This document shows, piece by piece, positions 16,260-24,630 of a stretch of 28,766 nt of DNA. The position numbers were made by a program, and so were the translations under genes. The stretch is taken from contig JAWVZH010000017.1 in assembly GCA_033722295.1 (NCBI GenBank), forward strand, positions 1 through 28,766, given 5' to 3'. The notes beneath the pieces were generated by a model. It was not told the origin of the DNA. It did no database searches and saw nothing but the letters and a program-made list of their open reading frames with translations. This DNA is from JAWVZH01 sp033722295. Lineage in GTDB: Bacteria; Bacteroidota; Bacteroidia; Chitinophagales; Saprospiraceae. The first letter of the stretch is position 1, and the number at the start of each line of letters is the position of its first letter.

Positions 16260-16724
16260 TTACTTCTGTGGCGCCAGCAAATTGGGGTCACTTGAAGGAA
16301 CGGACTCTTCTTTTTTCACGTTATTCACCTTTCCTTTTACATAGAGAATGTGCTGCACATCTGGGCCTTCATTCGTTTTGATCTTAACCGTCTTGTTGAT
16401 CGGTCCTACTCTTTTCGTATCATAGCGAACTTCGATGAAGTTTGACTCTCCGGGCATGATCGGTTCTTTAGGCCATTGAGGGACAGTACAACCACAACTT
16501 CCCCTCGCGTTATTGATTACAAGCGGTTGATTACCGGTATTGGTGAATTTGACTTTTCTGAGAGGCTCGGATCCTTTCTCGATTTCACCATAAGAAACTG
16601 TAGTAGTTTCAAAGGTCATTACTGGACCGTCCTTTTCGGCAGCTTCATCTGCTGTTTCATTCTGGGCGAATGTGGTCGAAGCGAGTCCAAAAATCAAAAC
16701 GAAGAACAATAATATCTTTTTCAT
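16260..16724 (-). CDS. DUF1573 secreted protein
   Basis: A 154-residue exported protein. Residues 1-20 form a signal peptide (MKKILLFFVLIFGLASTTFA) with cleavage before Q. Residues about 35-135 form the DUF1573 Ig-like fold: FETTTVSYGEIEKGSEPLRKVKFTN, the invariant-looking GSCGCT (Cys77, Cys79) and PMPG-like turn IMPGESNFIEVRYDTKRVGPINKTVKI. The CxC pair in this family is of unknown purpose. The tail after 135 is charged and probably disordered. It is likely periplasmic or surface exposed. It is transcribed divergently from the E1 gene, with its own promoter upstream and a strong terminator downstream, so it is monocistronic. Confidence 0.9.
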   Translation of the reverse strand: MKKILLFFVLIFGLASTTFAQNETADEAAEKDGPVMTFETTTVSYGEIEKGSEPLRKVKFTNTGNQPLVINNARGSCGCTVPQWPKEPIMPGESNFIEVRYDTKRVGPINKTVKIKTNEGPDVQHILYVKGKVNNVKKEESVPSSDPNLLAPQK

Positions 16725-16752
16725 TACTTGAATAGATTTTTTAGTGTACTAA

Positions 16753-16787
16753 CAAATGTAGCCCAATTTTCCTTAACCCGTGTCAAA
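16753..16787 (-). promoter_or_regulatory. Bacteroidota -33/-7 promoter of the DUF1573 gene
   Basis: Read on the minus strand, TTTG (16787-16784), 23 bp, then TACATTTG (16760-16753) match the -33 TTTG and -7 TAnnTTTG boxes with spacing within the described range. The -7 box ends 28 bp before the start codon. It is the best two-box promoter in the window. Confidence 0.7.
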
Positions 16788-16900
16788 TGATTGTAATATG
16801 TTGTTAACGCGGAGTTAATCAGAGATACATCATTAATACACCTTCAGGACGCACTTTTGTTCCAAAACTTTGTTAAGATATACATAAATTATAGGTGAGA

Positions 16901-16935
16901 TTGTCGTTCAGACCCCGACTCAAGTCCTATTTTTG
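16901..16935 (+). promoter_or_regulatory. Bacteroidota promoter of the E1 gene
   Basis: TATTTTTG (16928-16935) exactly matches TAnnTTTG; a TTG (16901-16903) lies 24 bp upstream as a possible -33 box. Its last bases overlap an in-frame GTG at 16935, which argues that translation cannot begin there and that the ATG at 16959 is the start. The rest of 16788-16900 shows nothing else that I can support. Confidence 0.62.
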
Positions 16936-16958
16936 TGCCGCTTAAAACACAAACCTGT

Positions 16959-19379
16959 ATGCTGGAAGCTGTAGAACTCAAATCTGTTCAACATAAAGGA
17001 AAATCCAAAGAAACCCAATATAAGAACGAGGTGCTCCGGGATTTTTGGATATGTTGTGTCAGTCGCGAGGTCAGTATTCTGGGTAGGAAAGAAGTTCTTA
17101 CAGGCAAAGCCAAATTCGGCATTCTCGGAGATGGCAAAGAAGTTCCCCAGGTAGCCATGGCCAGAGCATTCAATAAGGGAGATTATCGAAGTGGATATTA
17201 TCGGGATCAGACGTTCATGTTTGCCTTGGGTCTTTGTACCGTGGAAGAGTATTTTGCACAGCTCTATGCAGATCCAAAGCATGATCCATTTTCGGGTGGC
17301 CGACAGATGAATGCTCACTTCTCTACACCGTTTTTGGATGATCAGGAGGAGTGGCTAGACCTGACCAAAAGATTCAATGTTACTGCGGATGTCTCCAGCA
17401 CGGGTGGACAGATGGCCAGAGCGTTGGGCGTGGCATTTGCTTCCAAATTATACAGAGAATCAAAGGTTCTCGAGGACGTAAAGGGCTTTTCGAATAATGG
17501 TAACGAGGTCTCCTTTTGTACCATCGGAGATGCCAGCACATCGGAAGGTGTTTTTTGGGAGACCATGAATGCGGCAGGTGTCCTTCAGGTCCCCCTGGCT
17601 GTATCGGTTTGGGATGATGGCTACGGGATCTCCGTGCCGATCGACCTTCAGACAACAAAAAAGAGTATCTCGGCGGCACTATCCGGCTTACAGCAAGATG
17701 AAGGTGGCGAAGGTATTCAGATATATACGGGCCGGGCATGGAACTATCCTGAATTGGTAGCGCTCTATGAAAGTGGGATAGGGCAGGTGAGAAAATATGG
17801 CAGACCGGCTCTTTTTCACATAAAAGAGGTCACTCAGCCACAGGGTCACTCAACTTCCGGAAGTCATGAACGCTATAAGGATGAGGAAAGACTGAAGTGG
17901 GAGGAGGAAAAAGATTGTATCACCGCGATGGGTCAGTGGATGATCGAGCATGGCATTGCGTCAGAGGAGCAAATAGAAGATATTAAGGCCAAGGCCAAAG
18001 CTCATGCAAAAGAAGGTAAAGAGCGGGCATGGAAGGCATTCTATACCCCGGTAAAAGACCTGATCTCTGTTCTGAATAATGTATTCGATGACCTGGAAGG
18101 CAAAGGCTACAAAGAGCTTGTAGAACCGGGTAAAAAAGAACTGAAGGAAGCCTTTAATCCACTGTGGAATGATGTCGTGCAAATCGCACGCCGGACCCTT
18201 TTAAAGGCCAGCGGTTCTGACCCGGATGACTTTTCCGAACTCAGATCCCTGGTGGATCATCAGTACGAGCATGCTGAAGAGTTTTATCATACACATTTGT
18301 ATAGTAATTCTGCCCATGCAGCGCTCAATGTGCCGGTAGTGGAGAAACAATTCAGTGAGGACTCGAAAAAGATCAACGGCTATCAGGTGCTCAACAGGTT
18401 TTTTGATAAAAAACTTGAAGAGATGCCTGAATTGTTGGCATTTGGTGAAGATGTAGGACAAATTGGAGATGTGAACCAGGGGTTCGCAGGCTTGCAGGAA
18501 AAATATGGTAAGAATCGGGTTTTCGATACTGGTATACGGGAATGGACGATCATGGGCCAGGCTATAGGTACAGCTCTCAGGGGCCTCAGGCCGATAGCCG
18601 AGATACAGTATCTGGATTACCTGATATTTGGTCTTGAGCCTCTAACAGATGATCTGGCTACATTGAGATACAGATCTGATGGCACCCAAAAAGCTCCGGC
18701 TATTATCAGAACAAGAGGTCATCGCCTTGAAGGTATCTGGCATGCAGGCTCACCACTCGGTATGCTGATCCATGCCGTTCGCGGTATGTATGTTGCAGTT
18801 CCGAGAGATATGGTCCAGGCTGCCGGTATCTATAACACCCTGCTGCGATCTGATGATCCTGCAATCGTCATCGAATGTCTAAATGGTTATCGATTGAAGG
18901 AAAAGTGTCCTGACAATCTTGGAGAGTATACAGTTCCTCTTGGAGTGCCTGAGGTCCTGATATCGGGAGAAGATATCACGCTGGTAACATATGGCTCTTG
19001 TGTGAGAATTGCAGAGGAAGCTTGTCATGATCTGGAGGAGATGGGGATTTCTGTGGAATTGATCGATGTGCAGACCTTATTGCCATTTGATCTGGAAGAG
19101 GTCATTCTATCCAGTTTAAAAAAGACAAATCGTATCGTTTTCCTTGATGAGGATGTACCTGGAGGCGCAACATCATATATGCTGCAGGAAGTTCTCGAAA
19201 AACAGGGTGGATACAGATATTTGGATAGTGAACCCACCACCATTACCGCCAAGGCACATAGGCCTCCATATGGTTCGGATGGAGATTACTTCTCCAAACC
19301 TAACAGAGAAGATATTTTTGAGGTCATTTATAAAATCATGCATGAAGCGCATCCTGACGAGTTTGAGATGAGCTTTTAA
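16959..19379 (+). CDS. Fused alpha-beta E1 of a 2-oxoacid dehydrogenase complex
   Basis: A thiamine-diphosphate-dependent 2-oxoacid dehydrogenase in which E1 alpha (about residues 25-430) and E1 beta (about 475-800) are one polypeptide of 806 residues from the ATG. Alpha motifs include GYYRDQTFMFALG, GGRQMNAHF, and the ThDP-binding GDASTSEG...MNAAG...WDDGYGIS, where the usual NNGY is DDGY. Beta motifs include AFGEDVGQIGDVNQGF, TGIREWTIMGQAIG, EIQYLDYLIFGLEPLTDDLA and GGATSYMLQE. Bacteroidota commonly encode such fused branched-chain or pyruvate-type E1 enzymes; the substrate is not determined here. It would pass acyl groups to a lipoyl E2 elsewhere in the genome. The GTG at 16935 overlaps the promoter, so ATG 16959 is used. 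Confidence 0.93.
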   Translation: MLEAVELKSVQHKGKSKETQYKNEVLRDFWICCVSREVSILGRKEVLTGKAKFGILGDGKEVPQVAMARAFNKGDYRSGYYRDQTFMFALGLCTVEEYFAQLYADPKHDPFSGGRQMNAHFSTPFLDDQEEWLDLTKRFNVTADVSSTGGQMARALGVAFASKLYRESKVLEDVKGFSNNGNEVSFCTIGDASTSEGVFWETMNAAGVLQVPLAVSVWDDGYGISVPIDLQTTKKSISAALSGLQQDEGGEGIQIYTGRAWNYPELVALYESGIGQVRKYGRPALFHIKEVTQPQGHSTSGSHERYKDEERLKWEEEKDCITAMGQWMIEHGIASEEQIEDIKAKAKAHAKEGKERAWKAFYTPVKDLISVLNNVFDDLEGKGYKELVEPGKKELKEAFNPLWNDVVQIARRTLLKASGSDPDDFSELRSLVDHQYEHAEEFYHTHLYSNSAHAALNVPVVEKQFSEDSKKINGYQVLNRFFDKKLEEMPELLAFGEDVGQIGDVNQGFAGLQEKYGKNRVFDTGIREWTIMGQAIGTALRGLRPIAEIQYLDYLIFGLEPLTDDLATLRYRSDGTQKAPAIIRTRGHRLEGIWHAGSPLGMLIHAVRGMYVAVPRDMVQAAGIYNTLLRSDDPAIVIECLNGYRLKEKCPDNLGEYTVPLGVPEVLISGEDITLVTYGSCVRIAEEACHDLEEMGISVELIDVQTLLPFDLEEVILSSLKKTNRIVFLDEDVPGGATSYMLQEVLEKQGGYRYLDSEPTTITAKAHRPPYGSDGDYFSKPNREDIFEVIYKIMHEAHPDEFEMSF

Positions 19380-19393
19380 TGTGAATCAGTTCT

Positions 19394-20134
19394 ATGTCAG
19401 ACTCTATCGTAATCATTCCGACCTACAACGAAAAGGAGAACATCGAAGCCATTATCAGGGCGGTGTTCGATCTTGAAAAGGATTTTGACATCCTCGTTGT
19501 CGATGACGATTCTCCTGATGGTACGGCTGATATAGTCCGGGAGTTACAGGGAGTCTTTCCCGGCAGACTCCATTTACTTTCCAGAAAGGGAAAACAAGGA
19601 TTAGGGACCGCCTATATCGCAGGATTCAATTGGGGCCTGGACAGGGATTATGGGTACTTCTTTGAAATGGATGCAGACTTTTCTCATAATCCGGAAGATC
19701 TCGTGAGATTGTACAATGCATGTAACAAGGGCCTGGCTGACGTAGCCATCGGTTCGCGTTATATAAAAGGAGGTGGTGTGAAAAACTGGCCCTGGGATCG
19801 CTTGTGGCTGTCTTATGGGGCCTCTTTGTATGTCAGACTGATCACTGGCATGAATGTCAAGGATCCCACCGCAGGCTTTAAGTGCTACCGGAGAAAGGTT
19901 TTGGAAAATATTGATTTCTCAAAGATCAAGTTTATCGGTTACGCCTTCCAGATAGAGATGAAGTTCGCCGCGCATACATTGGGTTTCCGTATTGCCGAAG
20001 TGCCTATCACATTCGTTGATCGCGAACTTGGGACTTCAAAGATGAGTTCGAATATCATTACTGAAGCTGTGCTGGGTGTTCTCAAAATGAAGTGGAACAG
20101 TTTTACGAATTCCTATCAGGCTGAGTCGCCCTGA
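19394..20134 (+). CDS. Polyprenol-phosphate mannosyltransferase-like GT2 glycosyltransferase
   Basis: A 246-residue family 2 glycosyltransferase related to dolichyl/polyprenol phosphate mannose synthases. It shows VIIPTYNEKENI at the N-terminus, the nucleotide-sugar site LVVDDDSPDGTADIV (about 34-48), KGKQGLGTAYIAGF, and the metal site EMDADFSHNP (about 91-100), then GSRYIKGGG and DPTAGFKCYRR. It lacks C-terminal membrane helices, as in the short bacterial and DPM1-type forms. It would transfer a hexose from a nucleotide sugar to a polyprenyl phosphate at the inner membrane for envelope glycan or protein O-glycosylation. Donor identity is inferred. It follows E1 by 14 bp and overlaps by 19 bp, tail to tail, with the ABC ATPase gene. 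Confidence 0.9.
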   Translation: MSDSIVIIPTYNEKENIEAIIRAVFDLEKDFDILVVDDDSPDGTADIVRELQGVFPGRLHLLSRKGKQGLGTAYIAGFNWGLDRDYGYFFEMDADFSHNPEDLVRLYNACNKGLADVAIGSRYIKGGGVKNWPWDRLWLSYGASLYVRLITGMNVKDPTAGFKCYRRKVLENIDFSKIKFIGYAFQIEMKFAAHTLGFRIAEVPITFVDRELGTSKMSSNIITEAVLGVLKMKWNSFTNSYQAESP

Positions 20135-20943
20135 TCCATTTCTGCGACAGACACCATTCTGTCTTCTACTTCCTGAACGAGTTCTATATATCGTGGATCT
20201 CTTTTTGTAGACCGATCTCGCTCAAGTGGCAGGTCGACGTGAATGTGTTCTACAATCCTGGAAGGCTGTGCCTTCATTATGTAGATATCATCACCCAGAT
20301 AAACGGCCTCAGAGATATCGTGAGTTACAAAAACTACCGTACTGTGGAATTCGTGCCACAGGTCGATCAGCATGTCCTGCATCTGCATTCTGGTTTTGAT
20401 GTCCAACGCCCCAAAAGGTTCGTCCATCAGAAGGATGTCCGGATTGGCGATCATGCTGCGAGCTATAGCGACCCGTTGAAGTTGTCCACCGGACAAGATC
20501 GGATATTGGGCATATTTATGCTCGTGTCCTTTTAATCCGACTCTTTCAATGATCTTCATCGATCTCTCGTGGATCACGTCCTTCTCTGCACCCTTGTATC
20601 TTAGAGCCAGTCCTACATTATCCAGGACCGTCATCCAGGGTAATGAGGAATACTTTTGAAAGACCATGCTGACTCGTCTGTCCTCATCTACCTTCTCGCC
20701 TCCCACCAATACTTCACCTTCTGTAGGTTTCTGCAGGCCGGCAATATATCTGAGGACAGTACTCTTTCCGCAACCGGACATACCAAGTATAACGACGAAC
20801 TGTCCCTGGGCCGGTTTGTCCTCAATGGTGAGATTGAAGTCCTTGATCACCCAGTTCTTCCCTCCGTCATAGCTCTGGCCTACATCATTGAGTTCGATGA
20901 TGTTGTCGAGTATTTTACTGTCCCTGTCCACAAATTCACTCAT
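20116..20943 (-). CDS. ABC transporter ATPase, nitrate/sulfonate/taurine type
   Basis: A 275-residue ATP-binding subunit of a type I importer. Motifs in order: Walker A GMSGCGKST, Q-loop MVFQKYSSLPW, signature LSGGQLQRVAIARS, Walker B ILLMDEPFGALD and H-loop VVFVTHDISEAVYLGDD. The pattern is closest to the SsuB/TauB/NrtD group by eye. It is the last gene of the five-gene operon. Its start overlaps the permease stop by 4 bp (ATGA-type), which indicates translational coupling. The N-terminal MSEFVDRDSKILDN extension is about 15 residues longer than usual. The 3' end overlaps the convergent glycosyltransferase gene by 19 bp, with no terminator visible. Confidence 0.95.
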   Translation of the reverse strand: MSEFVDRDSKILDNIIELNDVGQSYDGGKNWVIKDFNLTIEDKPAQGQFVVILGMSGCGKSTVLRYIAGLQKPTEGEVLVGGEKVDEDRRVSMVFQKYSSLPWMTVLDNVGLALRYKGAEKDVIHERSMKIIERVGLKGHEHKYAQYPILSGGQLQRVAIARSMIANPDILLMDEPFGALDIKTRMQMQDMLIDLWHEFHSTVVFVTHDISEAVYLGDDIYIMKAQPSRIVEHIHVDLPLERDRSTKRDPRYIELVQEVEDRMVSVAEMDQGDSA

Positions 20944-21983
20944 GTTCTCTTGTTGATCCAGTTTTTAATAACAATAAAAATTGTGCTGAGGAAGATGACA
21001 TGTATGGCCCAGACAGTGTCTCCGAAAAGGTAGGTCAATAGCTTGATGCCCAGGAAACTCAATATTTCATTCAGAGCCAGAATGATGTAACCTGACATGA
21101 TGATCAAAGCAAAAGACTGCCATATATAAGTAGAGATCGTATTCCAGATATTCAAACTCTGGATCTGACCTTTTCTTCCTTGCTCCCTGATCTGGTATTT
21201 GTGTGGAAAAAGTTTTTTATCAAGATGGGAGAATAACCGATCCTGAAGCACCCCAATGATCATGATCAGAATGAGCACGGCGAATACCTTGTCGTACCTT
21301 CTGAACCTTTGACCGGCAAACCAGATCACTGATCCGAGGCCGCCTTCATTATTAATGGTTTCTGCGACGATGATATAGGTCCATGAAATGGCCGTGAGTA
21401 TTCTGATATCATCCCAAAGTCTTGAAATAACACTCGGAATGTATACGGTTCTGACGGTCTGCCACGGTGAAGCGCCAATGGTATAGACGGTTTTTAGGTA
21501 AACGTCCAGAACCTCATCAATACGCTGAACGATGATCGGTAACAAGTAAATGAGTATACCAAAGGCCAGAAAGTGAGTTTTCATATCCATCTCGATACCG
21601 AACCAGGCGATGAATAATCCAGTAACTGCCGTCAGCGGCACATATCGTAAGGCATCGACGGGTTTTTGAAAAGCGCCCCGCAGGATAGGCAATAAGCCTA
21701 TTGCAAAACCCAGGGGCAGGGAAATAAGTATGGCTTCCACATAACCGGCAAAATTGACGCCGAGGGACTTAAAGGTGTTGAGGATCAGATCATTCTCCTG
21801 GATCATTTCGCCGTATGAAGCGAGAACGTCGAGAGGATTGGGAAGTATGGCCCTTCCAACCAAAGGGTCCTCACCCATGGTAAGGATATACCAGATACCT
21901 AATAATAAAGAGATCCCACTTACAGAGAGAACCCATCTGTGACTCCTGCTAAGATCACCCCTGAGTGCAAAGAGCTCAGACAT
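20940..21983 (-). CDS. ABC transporter permease with C-terminal extension
   Basis: A 347-residue inner-membrane permease of the SsuC/TauC type (BPD_transp_1). After an N-terminal helix (about 15-35) comes the core, with hydrophobic segments and the EAA loop YTIGASPWQTVRTVYIPSVISRLW that docks to the ATPase. Typical relatives are 250-280 residues; here about 75 extra residues follow, with a charged linker (FPHKYQIREQGRKGQ) and two further hydrophobic helices (about 290-312 and 318-340). The gene starts 1 bp after the solute-binding protein stop and its own stop is overlapped by the ATPase start. The added helices could bind the membrane coiled-coil protein of the same operon; this is inference. 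Confidence 0.92.
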   Translation of the reverse strand: MSELFALRGDLSRSHRWVLSVSGISLLLGIWYILTMGEDPLVGRAILPNPLDVLASYGEMIQENDLILNTFKSLGVNFAGYVEAILISLPLGFAIGLLPILRGAFQKPVDALRYVPLTAVTGLFIAWFGIEMDMKTHFLAFGILIYLLPIIVQRIDEVLDVYLKTVYTIGASPWQTVRTVYIPSVISRLWDDIRILTAISWTYIIVAETINNEGGLGSVIWFAGQRFRRYDKVFAVLILIMIIGVLQDRLFSHLDKKLFPHKYQIREQGRKGQIQSLNIWNTISTYIWQSFALIIMSGYIILALNEILSFLGIKLLTYLFGDTVWAIHVIFLSTIFIVIKNWINKRT

Positions 21984-23594
21984 CTAATCCGCTATCAATT
22001 GGAATTCTGTTCTCCGGTTCTTCGCCCTGCATTCCGCCGTTGCATTGTCTTCGCAACCCGGTACAGGGTTATCCGGTCCGTTTCCGACAATAACAAATCG
22101 GTTAGGGGAGATGCCATATTCACTTTCCAGATAATCGGCAACTGATTGCGCGCGCTGTCTGGACAGTCTCATATTCATTTCCCGGGAACCGACATTATCC
22201 GTATTTCCTTCAATTCTCACTCTGGTATTAGCGAATGACTTGGCGACATCCGCGAATTGCAGATCTATCAGGCTTTTCGCATTAGGGTCCAGCTTGTACT
22301 GACCCGTGTTAAATTTGATGGTGATCGGTTTGACCGCAAGAGCTGGTGATGTCCTTTCCTTCTGCGTGGGAGGTGAGAACTCCTTAGTGCCTTCAGCCGC
22401 ATATTCAGGCCCGGTCAAAGTGCTTTCTGCATCTTGTATGGCTCCTGTGTAAATGACCGATCTCCAACTGGGTCCCTGAGACTCAGCATCACCCGTCCGG
22501 ACAAACATCCTGTTCATCTTTGAGTAAACATCCTGACCTTTTTGACCCCTGTAATCTGGGTTAAGCCCGAAAAAATTGACGTTATCCTCGTGTCCGGTCC
22601 AATAGACTGTCGACATCATGCCTTTGGCGTCTTCTACGGCAATGCCATTCAATGCAGCCAGATGTTTTGCCGCTTCCTCTTTATAGACTTCAGATTTTTT
22701 CATTTCAGCGACTCCTTTCATCCAACCTTCATAGAAATCATGGATCATTTCCTGGTTATTTCGAATGAAAGACTCCTTGGCTAACATGATATCAGCAATG
22801 ATGTGCGACTGTTCCGCTGTGGTCAGCAGGATCTTTGAGCCAGGTACATCCCGAGTTGCCAGTATATCGTCCGGACTCCAAACAACTGCGGCGTCAACAT
22901 CCTCACTCCTGAAAAGCTCGGCGGCCTTAAGATTGTCCGTGGTCTTTATCACGCGAACGTCCTCGTATTTCATTCCAGCGGCTTCGAGAGCAGACACAAG
23001 TAATGTCTGGGCCGGTGATGGCACAGCCACAGCGATCCGTTTTCCCTGGAGATCATTAATGGTATTGATTCCACGTTTGGCAATAATGGCATCTCCTCCC
23101 CGTGACCAGTCGACCTGAATAAAGGCCTTTGGTCCGAATTCATTGATCTCATTTGGTGCTGTGTAGAGCGGAAAGGCATCTGCTGTCTGGACAATGACGT
23201 CATATTCGTCAGATATCCAGGCGTTCATGGCATTGATAAGGTCGTTTTCGAGTTTGAAATCCACTTTGAAGCCATAATCTTGGAAAAAGCGCGATTCTCT
23301 GTTGGCCTTTGCACCATTATTCCAGAACAAACCAGGGGCATAGCCACCCCATGTGACCAGTTGAACTCTCAATACCCTGTCTCCACTTTTATCTATTCGT
23401 CCGACAGGCTCTCCGGTGTCTGCCCCTGACTGATCAGATTGATATTCTGACTCTTTTTGTTCTGTTTGTGCTTGCTCTTTGAGATTTCTGCCAAACTCGG
23501 TATTGTTGAGAACATACCGTCCGGCAAAGAAAATGACTGCAAGGATGGCAACAGTTATCAAAAATTTGGAAAATGCGGTTAATCTTCTTGCCAT
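21984..23594 (-). CDS. Solute-binding protein fused to an OmpA peptidoglycan-binding domain
   Basis: A 536-residue fusion. Residues about 10-28 are a hydrophobic anchor with no lipobox; residues 35-70 are a Gln- and Glu-rich linker. Residues about 73-400 read as an NMT1/SsuA-type periplasmic binding fold (VQLVTWGGYAPGLFW, NAMNAWISDEYDVIVQTADAF, LQGKRIAVAVPSPAQTLLVSALEAAGM, VDAAVVWSPDD). Residues about 421-536 are an OmpA C-terminal domain: IKFNTGQYKLDPNAKS, IEGNTDNVGSREMNMRLSRQRAQSV, a two-cysteine loop (514, 522) and AKNRRTEF, keeping the usual Asp and Arg contacts for diaminopimelate. The binding protein would thus be tethered to the membrane and to the wall. The ligand is unknown. It begins 10 bp after the coiled-coil membrane gene. 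Confidence 0.9.
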   Translation of the reverse strand: MARRLTAFSKFLITVAILAVIFFAGRYVLNNTEFGRNLKEQAQTEQKESEYQSDQSGADTGEPVGRIDKSGDRVLRVQLVTWGGYAPGLFWNNGAKANRESRFFQDYGFKVDFKLENDLINAMNAWISDEYDVIVQTADAFPLYTAPNEINEFGPKAFIQVDWSRGGDAIIAKRGINTINDLQGKRIAVAVPSPAQTLLVSALEAAGMKYEDVRVIKTTDNLKAAELFRSEDVDAAVVWSPDDILATRDVPGSKILLTTAEQSHIIADIMLAKESFIRNNQEMIHDFYEGWMKGVAEMKKSEVYKEEAAKHLAALNGIAVEDAKGMMSTVYWTGHEDNVNFFGLNPDYRGQKGQDVYSKMNRMFVRTGDAESQGPSWRSVIYTGAIQDAESTLTGPEYAAEGTKEFSPPTQKERTSPALAVKPITIKFNTGQYKLDPNAKSLIDLQFADVAKSFANTRVRIEGNTDNVGSREMNMRLSRQRAQSVADYLESEYGISPNRFVIVGNGPDNPVPGCEDNATAECRAKNRRTEFQLIAD

Positions 23595-23604
23595 GATCTA
23601 ATTT

Positions 23605-24627
23605 TTATTCGAAAAATGAATCGTATTGGTTACTTCTGGATTGCTTCACCTTTTCAGGTCTTGCCACGGGGGCGTCCAGATCAAGGACATCGTCATCGTC
23701 TTCGGCAGCTTCGAGAATGTCATGTTTGGATTCACCCAGAAGGAGCGACATGCCTTCATTTTCCCATTTTTCAAGCATTTTTAGCCCCTCTTCTTCAAAA
23801 ACGCCGTTTTGAAGATCTATACTTTCCATGAAATTTTCAGAAAGCTCCATGAACCGTTCCATTTCACCCACCTTTTCGCTGACGTCATCGGCTACAGCTT
23901 CGAGAGCCTGATCAAACATAGCCCTCTTGTCGGCATCCCCCTTAATGACGCTCATTGCAGACCTCATAGCGGAATGAGAGGCATGTATGGCTTTCCTCTC
24001 CTGTTCTTTGACCTTGACCTGATCCTGAATATCCTCAACAAGGATCTCCGAGTTTTCATACATTTTGCTCAGGACCCTATAGAGTATCTCCATTTTTTTA
24101 TAGAGGTCTTCCAACTTGATATTGGACTCCTTGAGTCTTCCGGCCTTTCGGGTTTTGAGTATGACGATGTTCTTTTTATTATTGTCCTTGGCTTTCCCGG
24201 CCATGACCAGATTATCCTTGATCTCTCTTTTGTTGTTGAAAATGAGTTCCTTAAGCTGATGCATTTGGCCCCTCAGTTTAGCAATCTGCCGGTTCATTTT
24301 CCTGAGATTGTCTTTGAGATCTTCAACATAACTCTTGAGGATACCTATCGGGTCGATCTGTACGAACAATCCCGTGAGCCATCTCATAACGCTTTTGTAA
24401 AAATACCAAACCAGGTTTCGTGTCCTCGGATCAAGGACCATATAGATGATGACTCCGAGAGCCAGCAGCATTCCGGCCAGCGCAAGTACATTTGAGGTTA
24501 AGGCGATGATAGCTGGCAATGCCTGGTAGAGAAGGTAGCCACCACCAATGACCAAACCTGCCAGGACAAGGCCTCCGGTGACACCCTCTGGTCGGCGCCA
24601 AAACGTTTTTGGTTTTTCCTGAGTCAT
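23605..24627 (-). CDS. Membrane-anchored coiled-coil protein, PspA-like in flavour
   Basis: A 340-residue protein. Two adjacent hydrophobic helices (about 18-40 and 44-65) form an N-terminal membrane hairpin. Residues 97-215 are long charged helices with heptad character, rich in Lys, Glu and Leu, consistent with coiled coil. Residues 216-300 continue with AMRSAMSVIKGDADKR, EKVGEMERFMELSENF and EEEGLKMLEKWENEGM, which recall PspA/IM30-type helical proteins. Residues 301-340 are an acidic tail ending in YDSFFE. The cytoplasmic placement of the coiled coil is inferred. I cannot assign a named family without a profile search. It is the second gene of the operon, 3 bp after the soluble coiled-coil gene and 10 bp before the binding-protein fusion. 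Confidence 0.85.
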   Translation of the reverse strand: MTQEKPKTFWRRPEGVTGGLVLAGLVIGGGYLLYQALPAIIALTSNVLALAGMLLALGVIIYMVLDPRTRNLVWYFYKSVMRWLTGLFVQIDPIGILKSYVEDLKDNLRKMNRQIAKLRGQMHQLKELIFNNKREIKDNLVMAGKAKDNNKKNIVILKTRKAGRLKESNIKLEDLYKKMEILYRVLSKMYENSEILVEDIQDQVKVKEQERKAIHASHSAMRSAMSVIKGDADKRAMFDQALEAVADDVSEKVGEMERFMELSENFMESIDLQNGVFEEEGLKMLEKWENEGMSLLLGESKHDILEAAEDDDDVLDLDAPVARPEKVKQSRSNQYDSFFE

Positions 24628-24630
24628 GAT

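Noticed and set aside
16935..16958. GTG start for the fused E1, giving eight extra residues
   Set aside because: The GTG is the last part of an exact -7 promoter element, so it would not be in the transcript; an ATG follows at 16959.
23809..24495. Plus-strand open frame of 228 residues inside the membrane coiled-coil gene
   Set aside because: It is the antisense image of a strongly biased coiled-coil gene, with no promoter and no recognisable domain.
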